From Stutzerimonas stutzeri (GTDB taxonomy: Bacteria; Pseudomonadota; Gammaproteobacteria; Pseudomonadales; Pseudomonadaceae), in the NCBI GenBank assembly GCA_002339675.1, contig DDKB01000017.1, positions 646,327 to 710,326 of the forward strand: a DNA stretch of 64,000 nucleotides, read 5' to 3'. The position numbers were made by a program, and so were the translations under genes. The notes below the pieces were generated by a model, which was not told the DNA's origin, searched no databases, and saw only the letters and a list, made by a program, of their open reading frames with translations. This document shows positions 42,331-50,968 of this stretch, piece by piece. The number at the start of each line of letters is the position of its first letter. Position 1 is the stretch's first letter.

Positions 42331-44585
42331 GCGAAACCCTGGACCTGAGCCTGGACGGCGTCGAGCGCCGCTCCCTTGCCGACTTCACCGAGCAGGCTTA
42401 CCTCAACTATTCGATGTACGTGATCATGGACCGCGCCCTGCCGCACATTGGCGACGGCCTCAAGCCCGTGCAGCGGCGGATCATCTACGCCATGAGCGAG
42501 CTTGGCCTGAACGCCGACTCGAAGCACAAGAAGTCGGCGCGTACCGTCGGTGATGTGCTGGGTAAATTCCATCCCCACGGCGACTCGGCCTGTTACGAAG
42601 CCATGGTGCTGATGGCGCAACCGTTCAGCTACCGCTACACCCTGGTCGACGGCCAGGGCAACTGGGGCGCGCCGGACGATCCGAAGTCCTTCGCCGCCAT
42701 GCGCTACACCGAGGCGCGGCTGTCGCGCTATTCCGAAGTGCTGCTCTCCGAGTTGGGGCAGGGCACGGTGGACTGGGTGCCCAACTTCGACGGCACCCTC
42801 GACGAGCCGGCGACGCTGCCGGCGCGCCTGCCCAACCTGCTGCTCAATGGCACCACCGGCATCGCCGTGGGCATGGCCACCGACGTGCCGCCGCACAACC
42901 TGCGCGAGGTGGCTGCTGCCTGCGTCCGCCTGCTGGACGATCCCAAGACCACCGTCGAGCAGCTCTGTGAGCACGTGCAGGGTCCGGATTACCCCACCGA
43001 AGCGGAAATCATCACGCCGCGTGCCGACCTGTTGAAGCTCTACGAAACCGGCCGCGGCTCGGTGCGCATGCGCGCCGTGTACCGGGTCGAGGACGGCGAC
43101 ATCGTCGTCACCGCGCTGCCGCACCAGGTATCGGGGTCCAAGGTGCTCGAGCAGATCGCCGCGCAGATGCAGGCGAAAAAGCTGCCGATGGTCGCCGACC
43201 TGCGCGACGAGTCGGATCACGAGAACCCCTGTCGGATCGTCATCATCCCACGCTCCAATCGTGTCGATGCCGACGAGCTGATGCAGCACCTGTTCGCCAC
43301 CACCGAGTTGGAATCGAGCTACCGAGTCAACACCAACGTGATCGGCCTCGACGGGCGACCGCAGGTCAAGAACCTGAAGGTCCTGCTCGGCGAATGGCTG
43401 ACCTACCGCATCGGCACGGTGCGCCGTCGTCTGCAGTTCCGCCTGGACAAGGTCGAAAAGCGCCTGCACCTGTTGGAAGGCTTGCTGGTGGCATTCCTCA
43501 ATCTGGACGAGGTGATCCACATCATTCGCACCGAGGACCAGCCCAAGCCGGTCCTGATGGCGCGCTTCGGGCTGTCCGAACTGCAGGCCGATTACATCCT
43601 AGACACCCGACTGCGCCAGCTGGCGCGGCTGGAAGAGATGAAAATCCGTGGCGAGCAGGACGAACTGGCCAAGGAGCGCGAGCGGTTGCTGGCGCTGCTT
43701 GGCAGTGAAGCCAAGCTCAAGAAGCTGGTGCGCAAGGAGCTGCTCGCCGACGCCGAAACCTATGGCGACGAACGCCGCTCGCCGATCGTGGCGCGGGCAG
43801 AGGCCCGCGCCCTGTCGGAAAACGAGCTGCTGCCGTCCGAGCCGGTTACGGTGGTCATTTCCGAGAAGGGCTGGGCGCGCTGCGCCAAGGGCCACGATAT
43901 CGATGCGACCGGCCTGTCCTACAAGGCCGGCGACGGTTTCCGTGCGGCAGCGGCGGGGCGCTCGAACCAGTACGCCGTGTTCATTGACTCCACCGGCCGC
44001 AGCTATTCGTTGGCGGCGCACTCGCTGCCCTCGGCGCGCGGCCAGGGCGAGCCGCTGACCGGGCGCCTGACGCCTCCGCCCGGCGCCAGTTTCGAGTGCG
44101 TGCTGCTGCCCGAGGACGAGGCGTTGTACGTCATCGCCTCGGACGCCGGTTATGGCTTCGTGGTCAAGGGCGACGACCTGCAGGCCAAGAACAAGGCGGG
44201 CAAGGCGCTGTTGTCCCTGCCTGCCGGGGCCCGGGTCGTCGCACCGCGGCCGCTGGCCAGTCGCGACCTGGACTGGCTGGCAGCAGTAACGACCGAAGGG
44301 CGCCTGCTGGTATTTCCGGTGCGCGACCTGCCGCAGCTGGGCAAGGGCAAGGGCAACAAGATCATCGGTATCCCCGGCGATCGCGTGGCCAGCCGCGAGG
44401 AATACCTCACTGATCTTGCGGTGCTGCCGGACGGTGCGACCCTGGTGCTGCAGGCGGGCAAGCGTACCCTGTCGCTGAAGAGCGAGGACCTGGAGCACTA
44501 CAAGGGTGAGCGCGGACGGCGAGGCAACAAGCTGCCCCGCGGTTTCCAGCGTGTCGATGCGCTGCTGGTCGAGGCGTCTAACTGA
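42327..44585 (+). CDS. parC: DNA topoisomerase IV subunit A
   Basis: 752 residues. Breakage-reunion domain with active Tyr127 in AAMRYTEARLS. The quinolone-resistance region HPHGDSACYEAM has Ser87 and Glu91, the sensitive-type residues. The coiled-coil dimer gate and a C-terminal DNA-binding part follow (about 500-752, e.g. GKGNKIIGIPGDR). Works with ParE. Confidence 0.97.
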   Translation: MSETLDLSLDGVERRSLADFTEQAYLNYSMYVIMDRALPHIGDGLKPVQRRIIYAMSELGLNADSKHKKSARTVGDVLGKFHPHGDSACYEAMVLMAQPFSYRYTLVDGQGNWGAPDDPKSFAAMRYTEARLSRYSEVLLSELGQGTVDWVPNFDGTLDEPATLPARLPNLLLNGTTGIAVGMATDVPPHNLREVAAACVRLLDDPKTTVEQLCEHVQGPDYPTEAEIITPRADLLKLYETGRGSVRMRAVYRVEDGDIVVTALPHQVSGSKVLEQIAAQMQAKKLPMVADLRDESDHENPCRIVIIPRSNRVDADELMQHLFATTELESSYRVNTNVIGLDGRPQVKNLKVLLGEWLTYRIGTVRRRLQFRLDKVEKRLHLLEGLLVAFLNLDEVIHIIRTEDQPKPVLMARFGLSELQADYILDTRLRQLARLEEMKIRGEQDELAKERERLLALLGSEAKLKKLVRKELLADAETYGDERRSPIVARAEARALSENELLPSEPVTVVISEKGWARCAKGHDIDATGLSYKAGDGFRAAAAGRSNQYAVFIDSTGRSYSLAAHSLPSARGQGEPLTGRLTPPPGASFECVLLPEDEALYVIASDAGYGFVVKGDDLQAKNKAGKALLSLPAGARVVAPRPLASRDLDWLAAVTTEGRLLVFPVRDLPQLGKGKGNKIIGIPGDRVASREEYLTDLAVLPDGATLVLQAGKRTLSLKSEDLEHYKGERGRRGNKLPRGFQRVDALLVEASN

Positions 44586-44796
44586 AGCCCGAGGGCATTG
44601 GAGGGTGGCATCCGCCGATGGTTTCACGGAAGATAGCGGCCTTCCATTTTTCACCCGATCCGCATGACGGCGGCCTCGCAGTTGCCGGGTGGGATCGATG
44701 ACATTCGGCACGGTGACCGAGAGTGAGCGCCAGCGGCGGGTCGAGTTCCGGCCTGCCGGCCACGCCCACGCGGCCCGTGCAAAGGTAGAGACGAAC
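44586..44796. other. Short intergenic region after parC
   Basis: Around 210 bases. A frame reading into the next gene begins at 44689 but the lipoprotein signal starts only at 44797, so this part is taken as untranslated. No terminator with a T run is visible. Confidence 0.35.
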
Positions 44797-45486
44797 GTGC
44801 AGCGCTTCACAACTGTTTTGCTACTTGCCTGTGTCAGCCTGGCCGGCTGCATGTCCCAACCGGTGCCCCTGTACCGCCTCGACAACGGGACGGTAGACGT
44901 ACCGGACCAGACCGATGGCGCGGCTGTGCTCCTTGGGCCAGTGAAACTGGCCGACTATCTGCAGCGCGACGCCCTGCTACAGCGCATGCCGGATGGCAGC
45001 CTCGCGGCCGACGCGCAGCAGGCGCGCTGGGCCGGGGACCTGCAGGGCGATATCAACCAGCTGCTGATGCGCCAGCTGGCCTGGCGCCTGAAGACCCAAA
45101 GCCTCGAGCTGAGCCCTGGCAGCGAGGGCTTCGCCCCGGACGTGCAGATTGAAGTGGAAATCACTCGCCTCGATTCCGGCCCGCAGCATCCCGCCGTGCT
45201 CGAAGCGCAGTGGCGCCTGCTGGACAAGCAAGGCAAGCGCAAGGCCAGCCGGCTGGTGCGGCTGCAGGAAGCGCATCAGGGCAGCACCAGTGACCAGGTG
45301 CGCGCCCAGAGTGTGCTGCTGCAGCGCCTGAGCGAAATGCTGGCAGGCGCAATCGAGCCATTGGTGGTCGCCAAGGCGCCAGTCAAGCGCAACACCGTCA
45401 AGGCCCCGAGCCGGCCAGACAACGCACCGCCGGCACTACCCGCCGTCGAGCCGATCCGGACGGAGATGGAAGTGTTTCGCTTCTGA
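44797..45486 (+). CDS. PqiC/YmbA-like lipoprotein
   Basis: 229 residues from GTG 44797, which places a clean lipoprotein signal at the N-terminus (cleavage before Cys18 in SLAGC). The sequence YRLDNGTVD, VLLGPVKLADYLQRD and the later WRLLDKQGKRKASRLV fit the DUF330/PqiC family, whose members are outer-membrane partners of MCE-type lipid transporters. No pqiAB genes are adjacent. The C-terminal 40 residues are Pro/Ala-rich and variable. Function inferred from the family. Confidence 0.78.
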   Translation: MQRFTTVLLLACVSLAGCMSQPVPLYRLDNGTVDVPDQTDGAAVLLGPVKLADYLQRDALLQRMPDGSLAADAQQARWAGDLQGDINQLLMRQLAWRLKTQSLELSPGSEGFAPDVQIEVEITRLDSGPQHPAVLEAQWRLLDKQGKRKASRLVRLQEAHQGSTSDQVRAQSVLLQRLSEMLAGAIEPLVVAKAPVKRNTVKAPSRPDNAPPALPAVEPIRTEMEVFRF

Positions 45487-45596
45487 TCGAACGGATCGCC
45501 GTCGCAGCCTCTCCCCGGCTCGCCGAGCCTTAGGCAGGCCCGCCCTGAAGCATTGCATTGCGCGTTGCGCTAAGAGCGAAGTCGCAGGAACCCTTA

Positions 45597-45770
45597 GGAA
45601 CGGCCATGCCCGCTAAAAAGCCCGCCGCCGCGGTGGCGTGGTAGCCCTTCGTGGCCATGGGCCGCTCCTACCGGGCAGGGGCCGCGCGATATGCCGTAAC
45701 TGCCATCCGCCGAGGGCAGGTTGCTCCGCCGTCCGCTGATGACCTCGCGTCGAGCGGGCCATGCCCGCCA
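45597..45770. repeat. REP-like palindromes between lipoprotein gene and AhpA-like gene
   Basis: Three REP-type pieces: GGCCATGCCCGC at about 45602-45613, a good copy GTGGCCATGGGCCGCTCCTAC at about 45651-45671, and GCGGGCCATGCCCGC at 45754-45768. They fill the 313-base gap between two converging genes and are related to the copies at 409 and 32352. Confidence 0.75.
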
Positions 45771-45799
45771 GGATAGCTGTTCGAAATGCCTGCGCCCGA

Positions 45800-47326
45800 T
45801 CAGCCGCGCTGACGCAATTCGTGCATGCGGGCCAGTTGCCGTTCGAGCAGTGAAGGGTAGGGCTCCAGCAGGCGCTCCACGCAGCAGGCCCCCTCCGGGC
45901 TTGCGATGGGGCGGATCCGGGCGCGTTGGCGGATCAGGCCGTCTTCGCCGATATCGCGCTCGATCAGCAGCAGATTGCGGCTGTGTTGCGACAGCGCCAG
46001 GGCGGCCTGGGCCGGTGCGCTGAGCAGCAGTTCGCCCTGGCTGAGGTCGTAGAGACCCTCGCCCAGCGTCAGGCCCAGCTGGAGTTGCAGGGTGATGCCG
46101 CTGTCGGCAACTTCGATCTGCAGGGCGTGGCCCAGGGCGCGCATCAGTTCGCCACAGCACAGGGCATGGGTCAGGTAGTTCTGCTCGTCGTCCTGGCTGT
46201 GGAACAGCATCAGGCTGCTGCCGTCGTTAAGGGTGTGCAGTTCGGCCTGGTAAAGCGTCGCCGCCTGTTGCAGGCAAACACTGTAGCGCTGCAGCAACTC
46301 GGTGAGCCGCTCGCGGGGGAGCCGGCGCAGTTGTTCCTGCGCGCCAAGCTGGACCGCCAGGACGCCGCTCTTGCCGGCCGCTTCCGGCGTGGCGACGCTC
46401 AGCGGCGCGACCACCCGTGGCGCGGGGTCGGCCGGTGGCAGGGCGTCGGTCTCGGTGGCGACCAGGGTTCCGCCGTCGTCGTTCTCGATCCATGCCTCGA
46501 CGTCGACCAAGGGATCGCGCAGCTCGGCAGGTTCACGTTCGTAGTCTCTCACCGGCGCTGTGGCAGGCACCTCGAAATGCGCCGAATAGAGGTCTTCCAT
46601 GTCGTCGTCCAGCTCGATCTCCGGCTCCGGCTCCTCTGGCACCAGGCGTGCCTGCAGCTGGCGCGCCAGATCGCCGATCTCGTCCAGGCGTCCTGCGCCG
46701 GGCGCCGGGTCATCGGGGTCGCGCAGCCACAGGCGCAACTGCATCAATGGCAGTGAAATCTGGCGCCCCAGGCGCATGCTGAGTGTCAGGGTCAGCGCCA
46801 GCAGGATCAGGCTGAGCAGTCCCATGCTCTGCAGGCTGATGGTCATCGGCTGCTGGAACTGACGCATGTCGAGGCTGATGCGCAGATGGCCAGCGATCAC
46901 CTCCTGGAAGCTGATCGGGGTCGAATAGAGCCCCTCTTCATCGCCCAGCAGGTTGCGCTGCGGGCGCACGCCCGACTCGGCGAGCACACGGTTGTCGACG
47001 CTGTAGATAGCGGCATGCGCGACCAGCGGGTTCTTCACCAGGTTACCGAGCAGGACGTTGAGGCTGAGGACGTCGTTGGCCACCAGCAGGTCGGTCGCCG
47101 AGGCGGCCGTCTGGGTCATCAGGCTCTGGCCCAGTGCGTCGGCCTGTTGCTCCATGGCGTGCTTGAACTGCATGCCCATGACCCAGGCATAGATGACCAG
47201 CGCCAGGACAACGAGCAGCAGGGTGTGGCTGACCACCCGCAACACCAGCGGGACACGACGCTGGCGCAGGGCACGGTAGATCAGGAGAAAAAAGTTGTCG
47301 GGCTTGACGGATGCGGGCCGGTTCAC
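45800..47326 (-). CDS. AhpA/YtjB (Smp)-family membrane protein
   Basis: 508 residues from GTG 47326. One membrane helix at about 30-50, a periplasmic part (about 50-155) with DLLVANDVLSLNVLLGNLV and PVISV-like features, and a second helix at about 160-182, then a long cytoplasmic part with an acidic linker (about 225-300) and a nucleotidyl-cyclase-like or regulatory fold toward the end. Divergent from serB exactly like smp/ytjB in enterobacteria, though much longer than the E. coli protein. Role unknown. Start less certain: no strong ribosome-binding site. Confidence 0.75.
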   Translation of the reverse strand: MNRPASVKPDNFFLLIYRALRQRRVPLVLRVVSHTLLLVVLALVIYAWVMGMQFKHAMEQQADALGQSLMTQTAASATDLLVANDVLSLNVLLGNLVKNPLVAHAAIYSVDNRVLAESGVRPQRNLLGDEEGLYSTPISFQEVIAGHLRISLDMRQFQQPMTISLQSMGLLSLILLALTLTLSMRLGRQISLPLMQLRLWLRDPDDPAPGAGRLDEIGDLARQLQARLVPEEPEPEIELDDDMEDLYSAHFEVPATAPVRDYEREPAELRDPLVDVEAWIENDDGGTLVATETDALPPADPAPRVVAPLSVATPEAAGKSGVLAVQLGAQEQLRRLPRERLTELLQRYSVCLQQAATLYQAELHTLNDGSSLMLFHSQDDEQNYLTHALCCGELMRALGHALQIEVADSGITLQLQLGLTLGEGLYDLSQGELLLSAPAQAALALSQHSRNLLLIERDIGEDGLIRQRARIRPIASPEGACCVERLLEPYPSLLERQLARMHELRQRG

Positions 47327-47492
47327 AGAGCGCGGCTCTACTCTTGAGGAAGGTGCCGCGCAGTATACGGAAAGCACCGGGGGTGCTAAAGGTCGCTGGT
47401 CAATGCGCACGTCTGCCGGCGAACGCTCCCCCGCTGCAGCGTCCCCCACCGGCTGTTGTAGAATGCCGCCTTCATTGCATAGGAGCTGCGCC

Positions 47493-48707
47493 TTGCGCGA
47501 AATCGTCCTGATCAACATTACCGGCGAGGACCGCCCTGGGCTGACCGCAGCCATTACCGGCGTGCTCGCCCAGGGGGGGGTGAACATCCTCGATATCGGC
47601 CAGGCCGTGATCCACGACACCCTGTCGTTCGGCATCCTCGTCGAGATTCCCGATACCGAACGCGCCTCCTCGGTACTCAAGGACGTTCTGTTCACCGGCT
47701 ACAAGCATGACCAGCAGGTGCGCTTCACGCCGGTCGCCGAGGCGGATTACCAGCAGTGGGTGGCCGGACAGGGCAAGCCGCGGCACATCGTGACCCTGCT
47801 GACCCGCAAGGTCACTGCCGAGCAGCTGCAGCGAGTCAGCGCCATTACCGCCAAGTACGGACTCAACATCGATCATATCGACCGGCTCTCGGGACGCCAG
47901 CCTTTGGACATGCCGGAAGAGCGGGGCAAGGGCTGTATCGAGTTCTCGGTGCGCGGCGAGCCGGAGGACACTGCTGCCCTGCGCGCCGAATTCCTCAGCG
48001 TGGCGCAGGCGCTGAACGTCGACATCGCGTTCCAGCGTGACTCGGTGTTCCGCCGCAACCGTCGGCTGGCGGTGTTCGACATGGATTCGACGCTGATCGA
48101 GGCGGAGGTCATCGACGAACTGGCGAAGGTCGCCGGCGTCGGCGAGCAGGTAGCCGAGATCACCGAGCGCGCGATGCGCGGCGAGCTGGATTTTCGCGCC
48201 AGCTTCAAAGAGCGCCTGGCGCTGCTCGAGGGGCTGGAGGAGCGCGCGCTGGCGGAGGTGGGCGCCAGCCTGCGCCTCACCGAAGGCGCGGAGGTGCTGT
48301 TCGCCGAACTCAAGCGGCTGGGCTACAAGACGGCGATCCTCTCCGGCGGCTTTACCTATTTTGCGCGCCAGCTACAGGCCAGGCTGGGCATCGACTACGT
48401 CTACGCCAACGAGCTGGAAATCGTCGACGGAAAACTGACTGGCGTGGCGCAGGAGCCCATCGTCGATGCGCAGCGCAAGGCCGACCTGCTGCGCGAACTG
48501 GCCGAACGGGAGGGGTTGCGCCTGGAACAGACGATCGCCGTGGGCGACGGCGCCAATGACCTCCCGATGCTCGGGCTGGCGGGGTTGGGCGTGGCGTTCA
48601 GGGCCAAACCACTGGTCAAGCAGTCGGCCAAGCAGGCGATTTCCACCCTGGGCCTGGATGGCATTCTCTACCTGCTCGGGTTCCGGGACCGGGAGGGGAC
48701 GGACTAA
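47493..48707 (+). CDS. serB: Phosphoserine phosphatase
   Basis: 404 residues from TTG 47493, chosen because AGGAG lies 7 bases upstream and the product then begins with the ACT domain. Two ACT-like regions (about 1-180: INITGEDRPGLTAAI, VTLLTRKVTAEQL) precede the HAD phosphatase: DMDSTLIEAEVIDELA nucleophile motif, ILSGGFTYFA, and GDGANDLPML metal site. Last step of serine synthesis. Divergent from the AhpA-like gene. Confidence 0.95.
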   Translation: MREIVLINITGEDRPGLTAAITGVLAQGGVNILDIGQAVIHDTLSFGILVEIPDTERASSVLKDVLFTGYKHDQQVRFTPVAEADYQQWVAGQGKPRHIVTLLTRKVTAEQLQRVSAITAKYGLNIDHIDRLSGRQPLDMPEERGKGCIEFSVRGEPEDTAALRAEFLSVAQALNVDIAFQRDSVFRRNRRLAVFDMDSTLIEAEVIDELAKVAGVGEQVAEITERAMRGELDFRASFKERLALLEGLEERALAEVGASLRLTEGAEVLFAELKRLGYKTAILSGGFTYFARQLQARLGIDYVYANELEIVDGKLTGVAQEPIVDAQRKADLLRELAEREGLRLEQTIAVGDGANDLPMLGLAGLGVAFRAKPLVKQSAKQAISTLGLDGILYLLGFRDREGTD

Positions 48708-48841
48708 CGCCGGAGGACGCGTTGGAGGCTGGGGGTTGGGCGAAAAGGTGCTTTCCACGCGCCTGGATGACGCCGAGCCTCGACGGGCATTGCTCTGCAC
48801 CCTTGTGTCGACCTGCAAGAGGCATTGCCTCCAGCCTCCGC

Positions 48842-50908
48842 CTACTCCTCGTCCGAGGAGAAGTTGTAGTCCATTGACTGGCTCGGCCCCTGCAAGTACT
48901 GCCCCTGGATATAGCCCACGCCGGCCTGCCAGAGGGTCGCCAGCACGGTGGCGCTGTCGACGAACGGGACGATCGTCTGGCGGGCCTGCTCGTGCAGGTC
49001 GGCCAGGAGCTGCTTGAGGGCATCCTGGTTTTCCTGGCGGCTGAGGTCCTGAGTGTAGGAGCCGTCGATCTTGACGAACTCGGCGTCCAGGTGTTTGAGC
49101 GTATTGAACGGGTTCAGCACGCAGCCGAACTGGCTCAGGGCGATTCGGCAACCCAGCCCGGCCAGGCCCTGAGTGAGCGCCTTGGCCTGCTTGAGGTAGG
49201 CGACCGCATCCTGCTCGTCGAGCTGGAAGATCAGCGCGTCGGATGGCAGGCGCGAGGCCTTGAGCGCCACGCTGAGCCATGCCAGCAGCGACGCGTCCTG
49301 GATGCTGGCGCCCGACAGGTGAACCATCAGGCGCGTGCTGTGGCCCTTGTTGCGGTGCTCGGCCAGCAGCTTGATGGAATTGAGCAGCACCCAGCGATCG
49401 ATCCGGGTGGCCAGCCCTGCCTCCTTGGCGGCACCGAGGAACTCGCCGGGTGGCACTTCGGCCCCTTGCGGATCGAGCAGGCGCAGCAGGACCTCGTAGT
49501 GCTCGTGGCTGTCGCCGCGCAGACTGATGATCGGCTGGAACAAGAGGCGGAAGCTGTTTCGCTCCAGGGCCTGTTGCAACATGGCCAGCACGTTGCCACG
49601 GCTGGCTGCCGCTGCCAGCTCGTCGGCCGGATCGTAGATGCGCAGCCCGTTGCCATCGGTGAGTTCTTCGGCACAGCGATGAGCGCGGTCGATGACATCC
49701 CGTGCCTTGGCGGTCTGCTCATCGAGCGCGGCGACGCCGATGCTCAGGCTGGTCTGTACCGTACGCCCGCCAACGTCGAACAGGTGCCCCTCGACCTGGC
49801 GCAGCATGGCCTTCAATGGCGGCTCCAGCTGTGCGGGTAGGGCACCGGCCATCAGCACAGCGAAAGCGTCGTCGCCAAAACGTGCCAGGTCGGCTCCCTC
49901 CTTGAACTGCCCTCGCAGCAGGTTCGCCAGCTCGGCGAGCAGGCGGTCGGAGTCGCCGAGGCCTATCTCCGCCTGCAGGCTGGCAAAACGGTCGATGCGG
50001 ATATAGGCCAGGCTCGCATGCGCGCCGCCATTGACCGCGCGCTCGACCGCGTCGTCGAGCACCTCGAGGAAATGGTTGCGGTTGTAAAGCCCGGTCACCA
50101 GGTCCTGGCTGCTGATTTCCCGCAGCTTTTCCAGTTCCGCATTGCCGGTCTCGGCGCGTATCACCACCTGGATGCAGGGTTCGCCGTCGTAACTGGCCGG
50201 CGAGAAATGCATGCGTGCCTTGAAGTTGCCGCCGTCGGCGCGAACGCCGCCGCACACCAGCTCGGCGCTGCCCTGCAGGGTCTGGTAGCGTTTGAGGAAG
50301 CCCTTGAACTCGCCCTGGTCGCAGGAGGCGATCAGATCGATCATGGGCATCCCTTCGAGGTCCTCGACATCGGCGTAGCCGAACAGCTCGAGGTACGCAC
50401 GGTTGGCATAGATGTGCATGCCATCGTGTACGTAGGCGATGGCGTCGACCGAGCTGTCGAGCAACAGCTGGCAGCGTTTCTCGGCTTCGCGCAGCGACAG
50501 CTCGGCGGCTCGGCGCGCGCGACGCTCTTCGAGGTGGGCCAGCTCGCGGGTGGCGGCCAGGATCAGCCATTCGTCTTCGCCTTGCGGTAGCGCCGCCTGG
50601 GCGCCGAGCGTCAGGGCGTCGGTGATGGCGTCGGCGTCGTTGCCGTCGATCAGCTGGATGACGGGAATGTCTTTGGCCTGCTGGCGGATGGCGGTGAGGG
50701 TCTCGCCGGGCTCGAGGTGGCTGCTGGTCGGGGCGTTGATCAGCAGATCCCAGGTCTGCTGCAGCGCATCGGCGAGGTCTTCGCTGGAGGTCAGGCGATG
50801 GACGCGCGTTGCCTGGCCCGCGTTGCGAAACAGGCTGACCAGTCGCTCGGCTTCATTCTGCGAATCCTCGAGGATCAACAGGCGGATGGTTTTCTTGTGC
50901 GGGGCCAT
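48842..50908 (-). CDS. fimX: FimX-type c-di-GMP receptor (REC-PAS-GGDEF-EAL)
   Basis: 688 residues. Degenerate receiver at 1-125 (no phospho-acceptor Asp at the strand end: DLLINAPT), PAS at about 145-255, GGDEF-like at about 265-425 with RFGDDAFAVL instead of GGDEF, and EAL-like at about 430-688 with EVL in place of EAL (Glu472). Both catalytic motifs are altered in the way known for P. aeruginosa FimX, which binds c-di-GMP and steers type IV pilus assembly. It follows the PilZ-like gene on the minus strand by 60 bases, as PA4959 follows PA4958. Confidence 0.93.
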   Translation of the reverse strand: MAPHKKTIRLLILEDSQNEAERLVSLFRNAGQATRVHRLTSSEDLADALQQTWDLLINAPTSSHLEPGETLTAIRQQAKDIPVIQLIDGNDADAITDALTLGAQAALPQGEDEWLILAATRELAHLEERRARRAAELSLREAEKRCQLLLDSSVDAIAYVHDGMHIYANRAYLELFGYADVEDLEGMPMIDLIASCDQGEFKGFLKRYQTLQGSAELVCGGVRADGGNFKARMHFSPASYDGEPCIQVVIRAETGNAELEKLREISSQDLVTGLYNRNHFLEVLDDAVERAVNGGAHASLAYIRIDRFASLQAEIGLGDSDRLLAELANLLRGQFKEGADLARFGDDAFAVLMAGALPAQLEPPLKAMLRQVEGHLFDVGGRTVQTSLSIGVAALDEQTAKARDVIDRAHRCAEELTDGNGLRIYDPADELAAAASRGNVLAMLQQALERNSFRLLFQPIISLRGDSHEHYEVLLRLLDPQGAEVPPGEFLGAAKEAGLATRIDRWVLLNSIKLLAEHRNKGHSTRLMVHLSGASIQDASLLAWLSVALKASRLPSDALIFQLDEQDAVAYLKQAKALTQGLAGLGCRIALSQFGCVLNPFNTLKHLDAEFVKIDGSYTQDLSRQENQDALKQLLADLHEQARQTIVPFVDSATVLATLWQAGVGYIQGQYLQGPSQSMDYNFSSDEE

Positions 50909-50968
50909 GGCAGCAGCTTTGGGACGCGCCCTGGAAGGACGCCAAGGCTAAAAAACGGTGAGCGGAAT

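Noticed and set aside
42582..42600. Quinolone-resistance change in parC
   Set aside because: Ser87 and Glu91 are both the sensitive-type residues.
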